A stretch of DNA of 64,000 nt from Halostella pelagica (GCA_005954745.1 CP040678.1:2108001-2172000), one strand, 5' to 3'; positions 26,443 through 36,610 are shown, counted from the stretch's first letter. Notes: generated from the sequence alone by a model not told the origin. A program made the numbers and translations.

Positions 26443-27354
26443 TCAGCGCTCCAGTTCCCCGTCGGAGTGCGCGCGCACCCACAGTTCGCCGATGCGTGAC
26501 AGCCGCGTCCGGTAGGACTTGCCGTGTGACTCCTGTTCGATGTACCCCTTCCCGCCCGGCCCGAGTCTGTCGACGTTGTAGATGACTTTCGACCGGAAGC
26601 TGTCGGTGTATTCCTCGTTGAGTTCGTCGGCGAGCGACTCCGCCAGTTCCGAGACGGATTCGAACTCGCCGCGCTCTCCGAGTTTGTAGAGGATAAGCTC
26701 CTCGAACGGTTTGACGTTCGAGAACGACGCCACGGGGAGTTCGACGATGTGGCCGCCGCCTATCTCCTTCGCTCCGATAGTCGTGCCGCGCTCGTCGAAC
26801 TCCGAGAGGAGGTCCCGGGCGCTCTCTAAGCGTTCCGTGACGCGGTCGTCGTCGACGGCGTCACCGCCGTTTTCTTCGCGAAGGTCCGCAAGCAGGTCGA
26901 TCTGGGTCCGCAGTTCCTCGGCGAGTTCCGTCTCCAGATACTTCTCCGGGACGGTGTAGTAGGTGTGGATCTGGTCGCGGTCGCCCTCGCGCTCGACCAT
27001 GATCGAGTGGGCCGCCGTCGCGAACGCGAAACTGACGGTGCGGGGCATCGCGCTGATGTTCACCCACACCTCGTTTCCGTCGTCGAGTTCGGCGTTTATC
27101 AGGTCGAACGCCTGCTCGAACGCGTTGTCGTAATCGTACACGTCCTCGATGACGAACCGCTCGGTCGTCGCCCCCAGGAGGTTCTCGAAGTCCGTCTCCA
27201 ACTTCTCCGAGAGGTTTCGGGAGTACTCGACGTTGGCCTCGCTCCCGACGGCCCCTTCCAGCAGGATCACGTGGTCGACGTCCAGTTGATCGCGCACCAG
27301 CGGCGCGATCAGCCGGTCGTAGTCGAACCCGACCGGGACGATGTGCGTTTGCAT
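26443..27354 (-). CDS. CARF-like domain plus winged-helix regulator (HFX_2341/DUF6293 type)
   Basis: A 303-residue protein. Residues 1-130 form a Rossmann-like alpha/beta domain (THIVPVGFDYDRLIAPL..., VWVNISAMPRTVSFAFATA) laid out like CARF domains, which sense cyclic oligoadenylates in CRISPR-associated regulators such as Csa3. After a helical linker, residues 200-300 form a winged helix (FEELILYKLGERGEFESVSELA). It matches what I recall as the HFX_2341/DUF6293 family. There is no CRISPR locus in the window. The ligand and targets are unknown. A TATA-like ATTAATAA lies about 27 bases before the ATG, consistent with leaderless transcription. Confidence 0.75.
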   Translation of the reverse strand: MQTHIVPVGFDYDRLIAPLVRDQLDVDHVILLEGAVGSEANVEYSRNLSEKLETDFENLLGATTERFVIEDVYDYDNAFEQAFDLINAELDDGNEVWVNISAMPRTVSFAFATAAHSIMVEREGDRDQIHTYYTVPEKYLETELAEELRTQIDLLADLREENGGDAVDDDRVTERLESARDLLSEFDERGTTIGAKEIGGGHIVELPVASFSNVKPFEELILYKLGERGEFESVSELAESLADELNEEYTDSFRSKVIYNVDRLGPGGKGYIEQESHGKSYRTRLSRIGELWVRAHSDGELER

Positions 27355-27425
27355 ACGCTATACTCCGTGGGGACGTTTATTAATCCCCTCAAGTGGAATA
27401 CCGTTCGACTGCGCATCGTTCGTCC

Positions 27426-27818
27426 TTACCGGTCACCCCCGGGAGAGGTTTCCCGTTCGATGCGCGCTATCGTCGCCGGGATCAGCGACAGGTCGCGGTC
27501 CACGCCGACGAACAACATCCGCCGGTCACCGATCCGACAGAGGAGATTTATCCCCCGCTCGAACACTCTGATGGTGTATTCGAGTTCCCCGCGCTGAACG
27601 AGGTCTTCCTGCCGCTCGCACATCAGCGCCTCGAGGATCGCGCCGTCGAACAGTTCCCGCCGGTCAGGTGGAGAGTACTGCTCGGCGATGTCGTCTCGTA
27701 TGTACTGTATCTCGAACTCGTCGGCAGCACCGTCTCCGACGCCGATTAATCGAAGCGCGTCTCCGAAGTCCGTGACGAGAGTGGACGTGCACTGATCGAT
27801 GGAACTGTTGAACGTCAT
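27426..27818 (-). CDS. Haloarchaeal protein of unknown function
   Basis: A 130-residue acidic protein (MTFNSSIDQC..., DDIAEQYSPPDRRELFDGAI, RIGDRRMLFVGVDRDLSLI). The pattern matches a family common in haloarchaea, often beside signalling genes, with an alpha/beta fold like a roadblock or sensor domain; no function is established. A TATA-like TTTTATTA (27843-27850) lies about 28 bases before ATG 27818, favouring that start over ATG 27830. It is divergent from thiC. Confidence 0.6.
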   Translation of the reverse strand: MTFNSSIDQCTSTLVTDFGDALRLIGVGDGAADEFEIQYIRDDIAEQYSPPDRRELFDGAILEALMCERQEDLVQRGELEYTIRVFERGINLLCRIGDRRMLFVGVDRDLSLIPATIARIERETSPGGDR

Positions 27819-27885
27819 CGTTTCTGTCATCAGCCGGCGCAGTAATAAAATCGCGGTCGCCGCTCCGACCCGCGTCCCCCCGAGA

Positions 27886-27915
27886 TTTATAATGCAGTAA
27901 TATGACCTAGTTATT

Positions 27916-27916
<1 letters not shown>
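27886..27916 (+). promoter_or_regulatory. thiC promoter and candidate ThiR operator
   Basis: A TATA-like TTTATAA (27886-27892) is centred 27 bases before the thiC ATG, so the message should be leaderless. Between them, TAATA-N9-TATTA (27898-27916) forms an inverted repeat ending on the A of the start codon. A repressor there would block transcription start. The adjacent thiR gene is the obvious candidate. I see no TPP-riboswitch-like sequence. Confidence 0.5.
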
Positions 27917-29352
<1,436 letters not shown>

Positions 29353-29447
29353 CCGCGGTCGGCTCACCGAAGGAGGCTCGAACGAACAGTACTGACGCCC
29401 TCGCCCTTGCCGGGATACTTATTCCTCCGCCCGCCGAAACGACGGCC

Positions 29448-30383
29448 ATGTCGCTGCGGCTTCCGAGCGAGATAGTCGTCGACCGGTTCCTGCCGACCGC
29501 GAGGGCGATGCTCGCGGCGGAACTCCACGAGCACGACCTGACCCAACAGGAGATAGCCGACCAGCTCGGCGTGACGCAGGCTGCCGTCAGCAAGTACGTC
29601 GCCGGCGACAGTGCGCTGAACGAGCGGTTCAGCGATAACCGCCGGATGAGAGAGACGATGTCGGCCATCGCCGACGGGCTTGCGACGGGCGAACTCGACC
29701 AGTACGAGGCGCTCGCCGAACTGCTCGACCTGATCCGCGAGTTCGAGGACCGAGGGCCGATCTGCGAGGCCCACGAGGAGGCGATGCCCTCGTTGCAGGG
29801 GCTCGGCTGCGACCTCTGCGTCCGCGGGCGCGACGACGCCGTCCTCGCGGAGCGAGACGTGCTCTCGACGGTCCGCGAGGCGACCCGCGCGCTCGAGAAC
29901 GAACCCGCTATCGTCGACCACGTTCCCAACGTCGGAACGAACGTCGGCACCGCACTGCCCGGCGCAACCGACGAAACCGACGTGGCGGCGATCCCGGGCC
30001 GGATCCACGCGATGCGGGGGCGGATCAACGTGCCGGCGAACCCCGAGTTCGGCGCGTCCCAACACGTCGCGGAGACCGTTCTGGCCGCGAGCGCAGTCGA
30101 CCCCGACGTCGGCGGCGCTCTCAATCTCGCAACGTCCGAGGCCCTGCTCGCCGCCGCCCACGAGGCAGGGATCGACCCGCTGGAGTTCGACGCGGAGTAC
30201 GACACCCGGCGCGCGCGCCTTCGCGAGCGGTTCGAGGAGCGAGGCAGCGTACCACGGGTGATCTACCACCGCGGCGCGTTCGGCGTCGAACCGATCACCT
30301 ACGTTCTCGGCGAGACGGCGGTCGAGGCCGCCGCACTCGCCACGTCTCTCACGGCCAGCGCGCAGACGGAGACGCGCGAGTAG
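29448..30383 (+). CDS. thiR: Thiamine biosynthesis regulator ThiR (HTH plus ThiN domain)
   Basis: A 311-residue protein. Residues 26-50 form a helix-turn-helix (LTQQEIADQLGVTQAAVSKY). A Cys-containing linker (GPICEAHEEA, GCDLC) follows, and residues 145-300 form a ThiN-like domain (VPNVGTNVGTALPGA, IPGRIHAMRG, YHRGAFGVEP). In archaea ThiN domains fused to HTH regions are described as thiamine-phosphate-responsive repressors of thiamine genes, whereas ThiN fused to ThiD makes thiamine phosphate. The position directly after thiC supports regulation. Whether its ThiN part is still catalytic cannot be read from sequence. Confidence 0.85.
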   Translation: MSLRLPSEIVVDRFLPTARAMLAAELHEHDLTQQEIADQLGVTQAAVSKYVAGDSALNERFSDNRRMRETMSAIADGLATGELDQYEALAELLDLIREFEDRGPICEAHEEAMPSLQGLGCDLCVRGRDDAVLAERDVLSTVREATRALENEPAIVDHVPNVGTNVGTALPGATDETDVAAIPGRIHAMRGRINVPANPEFGASQHVAETVLAASAVDPDVGGALNLATSEALLAAAHEAGIDPLEFDAEYDTRRARLRERFEERGSVPRVIYHRGAFGVEPITYVLGETAVEAAALATSLTASAQTETRE

Positions 30384-30468
30384 ACGCGCGGAAAAATACA
30401 CCGACGACCGGTCGCTATGCTGTGTGTACGGCCGACCGTATATTCCGCTGGTCCGCGTACCCCCAGAT

Positions 30469-31188
30469 ATGCGAACGGCAATCCAGCTGTACACGCTTCG
30501 CGACGTAGACGGATCGACGAGCGACCTCGTCTCGCTGGTCGCGGAGACCACGTTCGACGGCGTGGAGTTCGCCGGGACTCCCGACGAGGAGGTGTCCGCT
30601 GCCCTGACCGAGACGGGGCTAGATGCGGCCGCAGCCCACGTCGGCATCGAGCATCTGGAGGGACACCGCGGGAGCGTCCTCGATGCCTGCGAGGCGGCGG
30701 GCGTCGACACCGTCGTCGTCCCGTGGCTCGACGAGTCCGAATTCGAATCCCGCGCCGCCGTCGAGCGAACGGCGAACCGACTGGACGGTATCGGGGACGC
30801 CCTCGCGGACCGCGGGTTTCGCCTGGCCTATCACAACCACGACCAGGAGTTCACGGCTCTCGGCGAGACGACTGGGTACGAGCTGCTTCTTTCGGAACTC
30901 GGCGACAGCGTCTCCATCGAACTCGACACGGGGTGGGCCCTCGCAGCGGGCCGCGACCCCGTCGACCTGCTACGGCGCATCGACGACGCGCCACTCGTTC
31001 ACCTGAAAGACGTCGACGCCGAGACGAAGACGCCCGTCGAACTCGGCGAGGGTGACCTGGACGTGGAGGGATGCGCCGAAGCGGCACGGGACGCCGGGAC
31101 GGAGTGGATCATATACGAACACGACGAGCCGTCGAACCCCCGTACATCGCTGGGCCACGGCGGTGCGGTCCTCGACGCGCTCAGGTAG
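30469..31188 (+). CDS. Sugar phosphate isomerase/epimerase (xylose isomerase-like barrel)
   Basis: A 239-residue TIM-barrel protein of the AP-endonuclease-2/xylose isomerase-like superfamily. Metal-ligand segments AYHNHDQEF (around 120) and SIELDTGWALAAG with HLKDVD are typical of sugar isomerases/epimerases and inosose dehydratase-like enzymes. The substrate is unknown. ATG 30469 is used because a TATA-like GTATATT lies about 30 bases earlier; the longer frame crosses the promoter. It stands alone between thiR and dnaG. Confidence 0.75.
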   Translation: MRTAIQLYTLRDVDGSTSDLVSLVAETTFDGVEFAGTPDEEVSAALTETGLDAAAAHVGIEHLEGHRGSVLDACEAAGVDTVVVPWLDESEFESRAAVERTANRLDGIGDALADRGFRLAYHNHDQEFTALGETTGYELLLSELGDSVSIELDTGWALAAGRDPVDLLRRIDDAPLVHLKDVDAETKTPVELGEGDLDVEGCAEAARDAGTEWIIYEHDEPSNPRTSLGHGGAVLDALR

Positions 31189-31393
31189 TTGATTCGCCGT
31201 TGTCAGCAGACGTTGACAGGCCTCATCAGGACTCGATGCCCGCGTCAGGCTCCGGCGGCCTCCGGACGCCGTCCGTTTTCCCGTCTCCTTCCTTTCAACC
31301 CCAACAGGTATTTGAGGGATCCTCAACAATTACAATGTAGTCCATGGACGCGCATGGAGTCACGGTTCAGCCCGACAAACGGGCAGATCATCT

Positions 31394-32758
31394 ATGGAGG
31401 ACACATCGAAATATCTCATTCACGCCGAAATCTCCGCCGACGGGGTGGTAGAGCGGAGTGACGTCGTCGGTGCGATCTTCGGTCAGACCGAGGGGCTCCT
31501 CGGCGACGAACTCGACCTGCGAGACCTCCAGCAGTCCTCGAAGGTCGGTCGTATCGAAGTCGAGATAGAGAGCGCCAGCGGCCGGTCGGAAGGCACGGTA
31601 ACCATCGCCACGAGCGTCGACAAAGTGGCGACGGCGACGCTCGCGGCCGCGCTGGAAGCGCTCGACCGGATCGGCCCCTGCCGAGCCGAACTCGAAGTCA
31701 CCGACATCGAAGACGTCCGGGCGGCGAAACGCCGCCGGATCGTCGAGCGCGCGCAGGAACTCCTACACGACTCGTTCGACGACGGCGTGATGACGAGCGA
31801 GGAGATCCTCGACGAAGTGAGACAGAGCGCCCGCGTCGGTACCGTCACCGACCACGAGGGGCAACCGGCAGGCCCCCGCGTCGCGGACAGCGACGCCGTC
31901 GTAGTCGTCGAGGGACGTTCGGACGTCCTCACGCTCCTGCGCTACGGGGTGAAAAACGCCGTCGCCGTCGAAGGGACGAACGTCCCCGACGCGGTCGCGG
32001 ATCTCACGGCCGACCGGACGGTGACAGCGTTTCTCGACGGCGACCGCGGCGGACACCTCATCCTCCGAGAACTGGGGCAGGTCGCTCAGATCGACTACGT
32101 CGCGTTCGCGCCCGACGGCAAGTCCGTCGAAGACCTCTCTCGCGAGGAAGTGTTTGCGGCGCTCCGCGAGAAGGAACCGCACGAGACGGTGGCCGACCGC
32201 CCCAACTCTCAGGACACCGTCGCCACGGACGGGAGCCGGTCGCCGTCCCCGCCGGTCGACGAGAACGCCACGACGGCAGAAACCCCGGTTTCACCGGAGA
32301 CGCTGGAGTCGCCAGGGCCGGACGACGCCGACACGACGGAACCGCTCCGACGCGGCGCCTCGGACGGGTCGGCAGCGACGGACGCGAACACGCCGGAATC
32401 GATGCCCGACGAGGCTGAAGCGGCGGAAAACGCCGAGGAAGCGGTTTCGACGGAGGCGGTCCCCGAGACGCTCCGCGACCACGTCGCCGAGGTGATCGAC
32501 GAGGGACGCGGGGTCGTCCGTCTGCTGGACGCCGACCACTCGCCGCTGTCCGAGGCACCGGCCGACGAGGCGGTCGACGCTGTCGACGACGCTGACCCGG
32601 TGCCGACCGCCGTGGTTCGCGACGGGGACGTCACTCAGCGACTCGCAGACGTGGCGGCCGACCGCGGCGTCGACCGTGTCGTCGGGAGCGACCGCGGGGA
32701 GTTCACCAAGCGCCCGACGAGCGTCCGCGTCCACGCCGCCGCCGACATCGAACTGTAG
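31394..32758 (+). CDS. dnaG: Archaeal DnaG-type primase
   Basis: A 454-residue archaeal DnaG. The N-terminal conserved region (GLLGDELDLRDLQ, RIEVEI) precedes a Toprim domain at about 168-250, with the catalytic Glu in VVVVEGRSDV and the acidic pair in AFLDGDRGGHLI. In archaea DnaG is a core part of the RNA exosome, giving poly(A)-rich RNA binding, and has some primase activity. A long, low-complexity acidic linker (about 275-360) is inserted before the conserved C-terminal region, as in other haloarchaea. Confidence 0.95.
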   Translation: MEDTSKYLIHAEISADGVVERSDVVGAIFGQTEGLLGDELDLRDLQQSSKVGRIEVEIESASGRSEGTVTIATSVDKVATATLAAALEALDRIGPCRAELEVTDIEDVRAAKRRRIVERAQELLHDSFDDGVMTSEEILDEVRQSARVGTVTDHEGQPAGPRVADSDAVVVVEGRSDVLTLLRYGVKNAVAVEGTNVPDAVADLTADRTVTAFLDGDRGGHLILRELGQVAQIDYVAFAPDGKSVEDLSREEVFAALREKEPHETVADRPNSQDTVATDGSRSPSPPVDENATTAETPVSPETLESPGPDDADTTEPLRRGASDGSAATDANTPESMPDEAEAAENAEEAVSTEAVPETLRDHVAEVIDEGRGVVRLLDADHSPLSEAPADEAVDAVDDADPVPTAVVRDGDVTQRLADVAADRGVDRVVGSDRGEFTKRPTSVRVHAAADIEL

Positions 32759-32768
32759 CGAACGCGCG

Positions 32769-33200
32769 CTACAACGGCCGCCGCATGAGCACGGCGGGAC
32801 CGCCGTCGTCGTAGTACGACTCTATTCGCGTTTTCTCCTCGAACCCGAACTCCTCGTACAGCCGTCTGGCCGCGTCGTTTCCCGGTTCGACGGCCAGTTC
32901 TACCGATGTCGCCTCCGTCTCGCGCAGGCGGGCGAGCGCCGCGGCGAGCAACCGCCGGCCGCGCCCCTCCCGTCGGTGCGACGGTGCCACGACGAGTTCA
33001 GCGACGTGGGCCGTTTCGGGGCCGTTCATCGCGAGGATGTACCCCACCGGAACGCCGGTATCGTCCGGCCCGTCGACTGACGCGAGCACCACGCCGGGTC
33101 CGCGGAGCGCGGTCGTCAGGAGCTGCGGACTCGACGCGGGGAGAAGCGACTGGAGCGCACGAAGCACGGGCATGTCGGCGGGCGTCGCCGCTCGGATCAC
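32769..33200 (-). CDS. GNAT-family N-acetyltransferase
   Basis: A 143-residue GCN5-related acetyltransferase. The acetyl-CoA loop RREGRGRRLLAAAL follows the strand VAELVVAPSHR, and the final part has ARRLYEEFGFEEK. It resembles RimI-type protein N-terminal acetyltransferases, but the substrate is not determined. Its ATG overlaps the stop of nothing on its own strand upstream; its start (33200) overlaps the end of the DUF92 gene by four bases, so the two are transcribed together with DUF92 first. Confidence 0.8.
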   Translation of the reverse strand: MIRAATPADMPVLRALQSLLPASSPQLLTTALRGPGVVLASVDGPDDTGVPVGYILAMNGPETAHVAELVVAPSHRREGRGRRLLAAALARLRETEATSVELAVEPGNDAARRLYEEFGFEEKTRIESYYDDGGPAVLMRRPL

Positions 33201-34537
33201 GCGACGGCGGCGATGCCCAGTCCGCTCGCCAGGACCGCCCCGACGGCGCCGCCGGACAGGGTGGCGAGGAAGTTCACGCTCTGGTTGCCGAGACGACCGC
33301 CCTCGACCGTCGCACCGAGGAGGCTATCGACGGTCATGCCGGCGACGCCGGCGACGAGGATGACGCCCGCGCCTGTCGGCCCGACCGAGTCGAGCAACGC
33401 GACGGCGACGAGCGCGATGAGCGTCGCCCCGGCGGTGCCGGCGAGTTCTCCCTGCCAGGTGACGGCACCGTCAGTCCCGGGGTCGACTGGTTTGAGCGTC
33501 GTGATCAGTCGTGGCCGGTCGAACACGCCGCCGATCTCGCTGGAGAGCGTGTCGCTCATCGCCGTGGAGATGGAGCCGGCAAACGCGTAGAGGAAGAGTC
33601 CCCCGGCGATCCCCGTGCCATCGCCGACCGGGAGATGGATCGGCGCGGCCGCGTACGCGAGGACGGCCGCCAGCGCGACCGCTGCGTTACTGAACACGTT
33701 TGAACTCCCACGCGCGCCCTCGTTTTTCTCCGCGACGCCGCGTTGGGCCTTCTCCTCGTACCGGAACTTGGTCGAGAGGCCGCCGATGCCGAAAAAGACG
33801 ATGATGACGGCGAACCACCCGATCCCGCCGAGAACGATCGTGAGCAGGCCGAGGAACACGCCCGATAGCATTCCGGAGACCGACGCGGTGTCGAGAGCGT
33901 AGGAGGCGTATCCGACGGCGACTGTCACCGCGAGGGCGATCCCGACATCGTGTACCGTCCCCGGGTCCGTCAGTTCCCAGAGGAACCAAAGCAGGAGTCC
34001 GACCGAGAGAACGACGACCGGGTCATCGCGTTCGAACAGGACCGACCGAAGCAACGCGCCGAGTAACGCGCCGCTTGCCGAGAGGAACACGACGAACGCG
34101 GGGGCCACCCCCGAGTCACCGTTCAGCAGCGCCGTGGCGAGAATGCCGATCCAGCAGCCGACGGCGCCGCCGAGGACGAATCCGACAGCGCCGACGACGG
34201 GGTCGGTCGAACGCCGGCGGACAACCTGTGCGGCCAGATTGCCGTACACGAGCGTCAGTACCGCACCGACGAACGCGAGTGTCGGCATCGCCTCGACGGT
34301 CGACAGGAGTCCGAGACCGGTCGCAGCGAGTGCGAATCCGATCAGTCCGTGCAGGCGGCCCTCTTCCCAGTCGCCGGGCCGCGCAAACAACTCGAACACC
34401 GGCCCGTCATCGACGAGCACGGCGATTCCCGCGACCACGGCGAACGGGACGGCGGCCGCCCATCCGAGCAGGGGTGCGACCAGTGCGAGGCTGCCGACCC
34501 CCGCAAACGCCCCCGCTCGCCGTACAGTCGATGTCAC
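33197..34537 (-). CDS. DUF92-family membrane protein
   Basis: A 446-residue protein with about twelve membrane helices. The C-terminal half has the family pattern: GIGGLSTKFRYEEK, SSNVFSNAAVALAA, DTLSSEIGGVFDR and VTWQGELAGTAGA. DUF92 includes plant VTE6 phytyl-phosphate kinase, which makes phytyl diphosphate. In archaea a CTP-dependent polyprenyl phosphate kinase role is possible but unproven. The start is GTG 34537 with a TATA-like GGTTAAG about 32 bases earlier. It is the first gene of a pair with the GNAT gene. Confidence 0.8.
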   Translation of the reverse strand: MTSTVRRAGAFAGVGSLALVAPLLGWAAAVPFAVVAGIAVLVDDGPVFELFARPGDWEEGRLHGLIGFALAATGLGLLSTVEAMPTLAFVGAVLTLVYGNLAAQVVRRRSTDPVVGAVGFVLGGAVGCWIGILATALLNGDSGVAPAFVVFLSASGALLGALLRSVLFERDDPVVVLSVGLLLWFLWELTDPGTVHDVGIALAVTVAVGYASYALDTASVSGMLSGVFLGLLTIVLGGIGWFAVIIVFFGIGGLSTKFRYEEKAQRGVAEKNEGARGSSNVFSNAAVALAAVLAYAAAPIHLPVGDGTGIAGGLFLYAFAGSISTAMSDTLSSEIGGVFDRPRLITTLKPVDPGTDGAVTWQGELAGTAGATLIALVAVALLDSVGPTGAGVILVAGVAGMTVDSLLGATVEGGRLGNQSVNFLATLSGGAVGAVLASGLGIAAVA

Positions 34538-34678
34538 GCTAACGCGTCCGTTTGTAGGTAGGTCACTTAACCTTCCCGAAGCGAATCACCGCCGACGGCG
34601 ACCCGTACCACTTATACCGTCGGCCGTATCCGGTTGTGGAGTGCACCGGATCGGTCCGGCGAACGTCCACAAGGACGG

Positions 34679-34772
34679 ACAGCCGACAGTGTATTCTGGC
34701 GTCTGTTCTCTCGCGAGAATAGTCGAACCCGGAGCGTCGAAACCGGCCAGCGTCTCACAGCCGACAGTATTA
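34679..34772. repeat. Two copies of an ACAGCCGACAGT motif in a promoter region
   Basis: ACAGCCGACAGTGTAT (34679-34694) and ACAGCCGACAGTATTA (34757-34772) occur in the same direction. The second ends in a TATA-like sequence about 29 bases before the GTG of the prenyltransferase-like gene at 34799. The same motif makes up the terminal repeats of the 17836 element. It may be a shared promoter element or the trace of small transposons. Confidence 0.45.
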
Positions 34773-34798
34773 GGCCATCCGCCTGACAAGCGATTCGT

Positions 34799-35407
34799 GT
34801 GGGTCTCTACGATAGATATCTCGCCGCCCGTCTACGCTTCGAGGACGACGTTCGCCCGGACCGCGTCGCGATCGTCATCACGGAACGCGACCTGCTGGAG
34901 CAGGGAGCGTACGACACCTTAGAGGACGCCTTCAACTGGGCGTTCGAATACGACGCGGAACGGGTTACCGTCTCCGTGAGCGTACTCGACGAAGCGGCCG
35001 TTCCGACGCTGAAACGACAGTTCGACGACATCGACGTTCCCCGTACCATCGACGTTCGCGGACCGGACGACGACGTTCGCGCGGACGCCCCTATCCAGGT
35101 GAGCATCGGCCTCGGCGGCAAACACGAGTTCACCACCGCCGTCCGCGGCCTGGCCGAGGAAGTACAGGAGGGGGAACTGGACCCCGATGAGATAGACGCC
35201 GACGACATCGAGGACCGACTCGTCTTCCCCGAAGAACCCGACCTGGTCATCAAGACCGGCGCGGAGCGCCTCTCGGATTTCATGATCTGGCAGTCCGTCT
35301 ACTCCGAACTCTACTTCACCGACGTGAACTGGCGGGACTTCCGGAAGCGCGACTACCTGCGAGCGCTCCGGGAGTACGGGAAGCGAAACCGTCGATATGG
35401 GCGGTAG
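34799..35407 (+). CDS. cis-Prenyltransferase homologue lacking the N-terminal catalytic motif
   Basis: A 202-residue protein related to undecaprenyl diphosphate synthase (UPPS). The C-terminal half is well conserved: DLVIKTGAERLSDFMIWQ, SELYFTDVNW and a terminal RRYGR (RXG-like). The N-terminal DGNRR phosphate-binding motif is missing; VAIVITERDLLEQ stands in its place. This matches non-catalytic partners such as yeast Nus1/NgBR. A catalytic homologue faces it 56 bases away. The start is GTG 34799, preceded by a motif-containing promoter. A stabilising or activating partner in dolichol-type lipid carrier synthesis is inference. Confidence 0.7.
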   Translation: MGLYDRYLAARLRFEDDVRPDRVAIVITERDLLEQGAYDTLEDAFNWAFEYDAERVTVSVSVLDEAAVPTLKRQFDDIDVPRTIDVRGPDDDVRADAPIQVSIGLGGKHEFTTAVRGLAEEVQEGELDPDEIDADDIEDRLVFPEEPDLVIKTGAERLSDFMIWQSVYSELYFTDVNWRDFRKRDYLRALREYGKRNRRYGR

Positions 35408-35463
35408 CCTCGACACGGCACTGACGGAAAACGAACCGACGAGCGCTCGCCCGACGAGACCCG

Positions 35464-36411
35464 TCAGTCCGCCGGCTTCGGTTCCTCGTCCGCGGGCGGC
35501 AGATCCTCGGGCGCGACCTCGTCGACGGTCGAGCGCTCGCTGCTCGGTAACGAGTCGCGGAACCGCCGGACGACCGACCGGGCCTCGTCGAGTTCGACGC
35601 CGCCGAGCGCGCGCAAGAGCGCGAGGCCGCGGCGGGCGCGGGTGCGCCGCCACGACCGTTCCCGGTGCTCGTAAGTGCGGATTCCCCGCAGGAAGTCGAC
35701 GCGGGAGAACTCCGGCCAGTACGGCGTACAGAAATAGACGGCCGCCTCGTTTCCGTTCGCGTGCCACGGGAGGAAGTTGCTCGTCCGCTCGTCGCCGCCG
35801 GTTCGGAGGATGAGGTCGACGTCGCGAACCGGGCGGTCGTACAGCCTTTTCTCGACGGTTTCGACGTCGACGTCGTCGGTGCGGAGGTCCCCGTCGTCGA
35901 CCTCCCGGGCAACGCTCTGTGCGGCGGAGAGTAGCTGGGCCCGGCCGCCGTACGCGAGCGCGATGTTCAGAACGAACCGGTCGTAGCCGCGGGTCCGGTC
36001 CTCCGCGTACTCGACCGCGTCCCGGACGCGCTCCGGCAGGCGGTCCACGTCGCCAAGCACTCGAATACACACCTCGCCGTCGTGGACGCGGTCGGCGTCA
36101 GCGAACTCGTGGAGTTTCTCCTCGAGGAGGTCGAACAGCGGTTCGCGCTCCTCCTCGGGACGGTCGAAGTTCTCCGTCGAGAAAGTGTAGAGCGTCAGTT
36201 CGTCGATGTTCATGTCCCGGCACCAGTTCAACACCTGTTCGGTCGTCTCCGCGCCGGATCGGTACCCGTCGTGTTTCTCTGTGCCCTGCTTTCGGGCGTA
36301 TCGTCTGTTTCCGTCCTGAATCACGGCCACGTGCGACGGTGTTCCCGATATTTCGCGTTCGAGCAGTCGCTCGTAGGCATCCTCGGCGCGCTCGCGGAGA
36401 CCAGACAGCAT
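35464..36411 (-). CDS. uppS: cis-Prenyltransferase (undecaprenyl diphosphate synthase family)
   Basis: A 315-residue cis-prenyltransferase that elongates allylic diphosphates with isopentenyl diphosphate, here probably for dolichol-type carriers of N-glycosylation. The catalytic motif HVAVIQDGNRRYARKQG is intact (about 28-44), as are YTFSTENFDR and DLILRTGGDERTSNF. The C-terminal region where most UPPS proteins have SELYF and RXG is altered (NEAAVYFC, RERSWRR). This complements the neighbouring short homologue, which has those motifs but lacks the catalytic one. The last 60 residues are extra and partly disordered. Confidence 0.9.
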   Translation of the reverse strand: MLSGLRERAEDAYERLLEREISGTPSHVAVIQDGNRRYARKQGTEKHDGYRSGAETTEQVLNWCRDMNIDELTLYTFSTENFDRPEEEREPLFDLLEEKLHEFADADRVHDGEVCIRVLGDVDRLPERVRDAVEYAEDRTRGYDRFVLNIALAYGGRAQLLSAAQSVAREVDDGDLRTDDVDVETVEKRLYDRPVRDVDLILRTGGDERTSNFLPWHANGNEAAVYFCTPYWPEFSRVDFLRGIRTYEHRERSWRRTRARRGLALLRALGGVELDEARSVVRRFRDSLPSSERSTVDEVAPEDLPPADEEPKPAD

Positions 36412-36493
36412 CTACGTACGGCGACAACGGCGGGGATAATGTGTCTTGTGTGTCGGTAAGTGTCGTATTCTGATGGACGTGCCTGTTTCAGAT

Positions 36494-36519
36494 ATTTCGC
36501 GGGAACGTCCCCGCGAAAT
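36494..36519. repeat. 10-bp inverted repeat with six-base loop
   Basis: ATTTCGCGGG, six bases (AACGTC), then CCCGCGAAAT. The repeat is perfect and lies in the 231-bp gap between the divergent uppS and cold-shock genes. It could be an operator or a hairpin. Confidence 0.6.
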
Positions 36520-36610
36520 TCTTCACTGACTTCCGTCCGTCAGTATCAGTACGCGTCTGCGGGCCGTGAAAGCAGATCTCGGCCTCCACGACGACCGCGA
36601 GTCGCATAGC

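Noticed and set aside
27831-27915. TPP riboswitch upstream of thiC
   Set aside because: The leader is absent (leaderless promoter) and no THI-box sequence is visible.
30725-30750. TTCGAATCC, resembling a tRNA T-loop
   Set aside because: It lies inside the coding frame of the sugar isomerase (SEFESRAAVE) without cloverleaf pairing.
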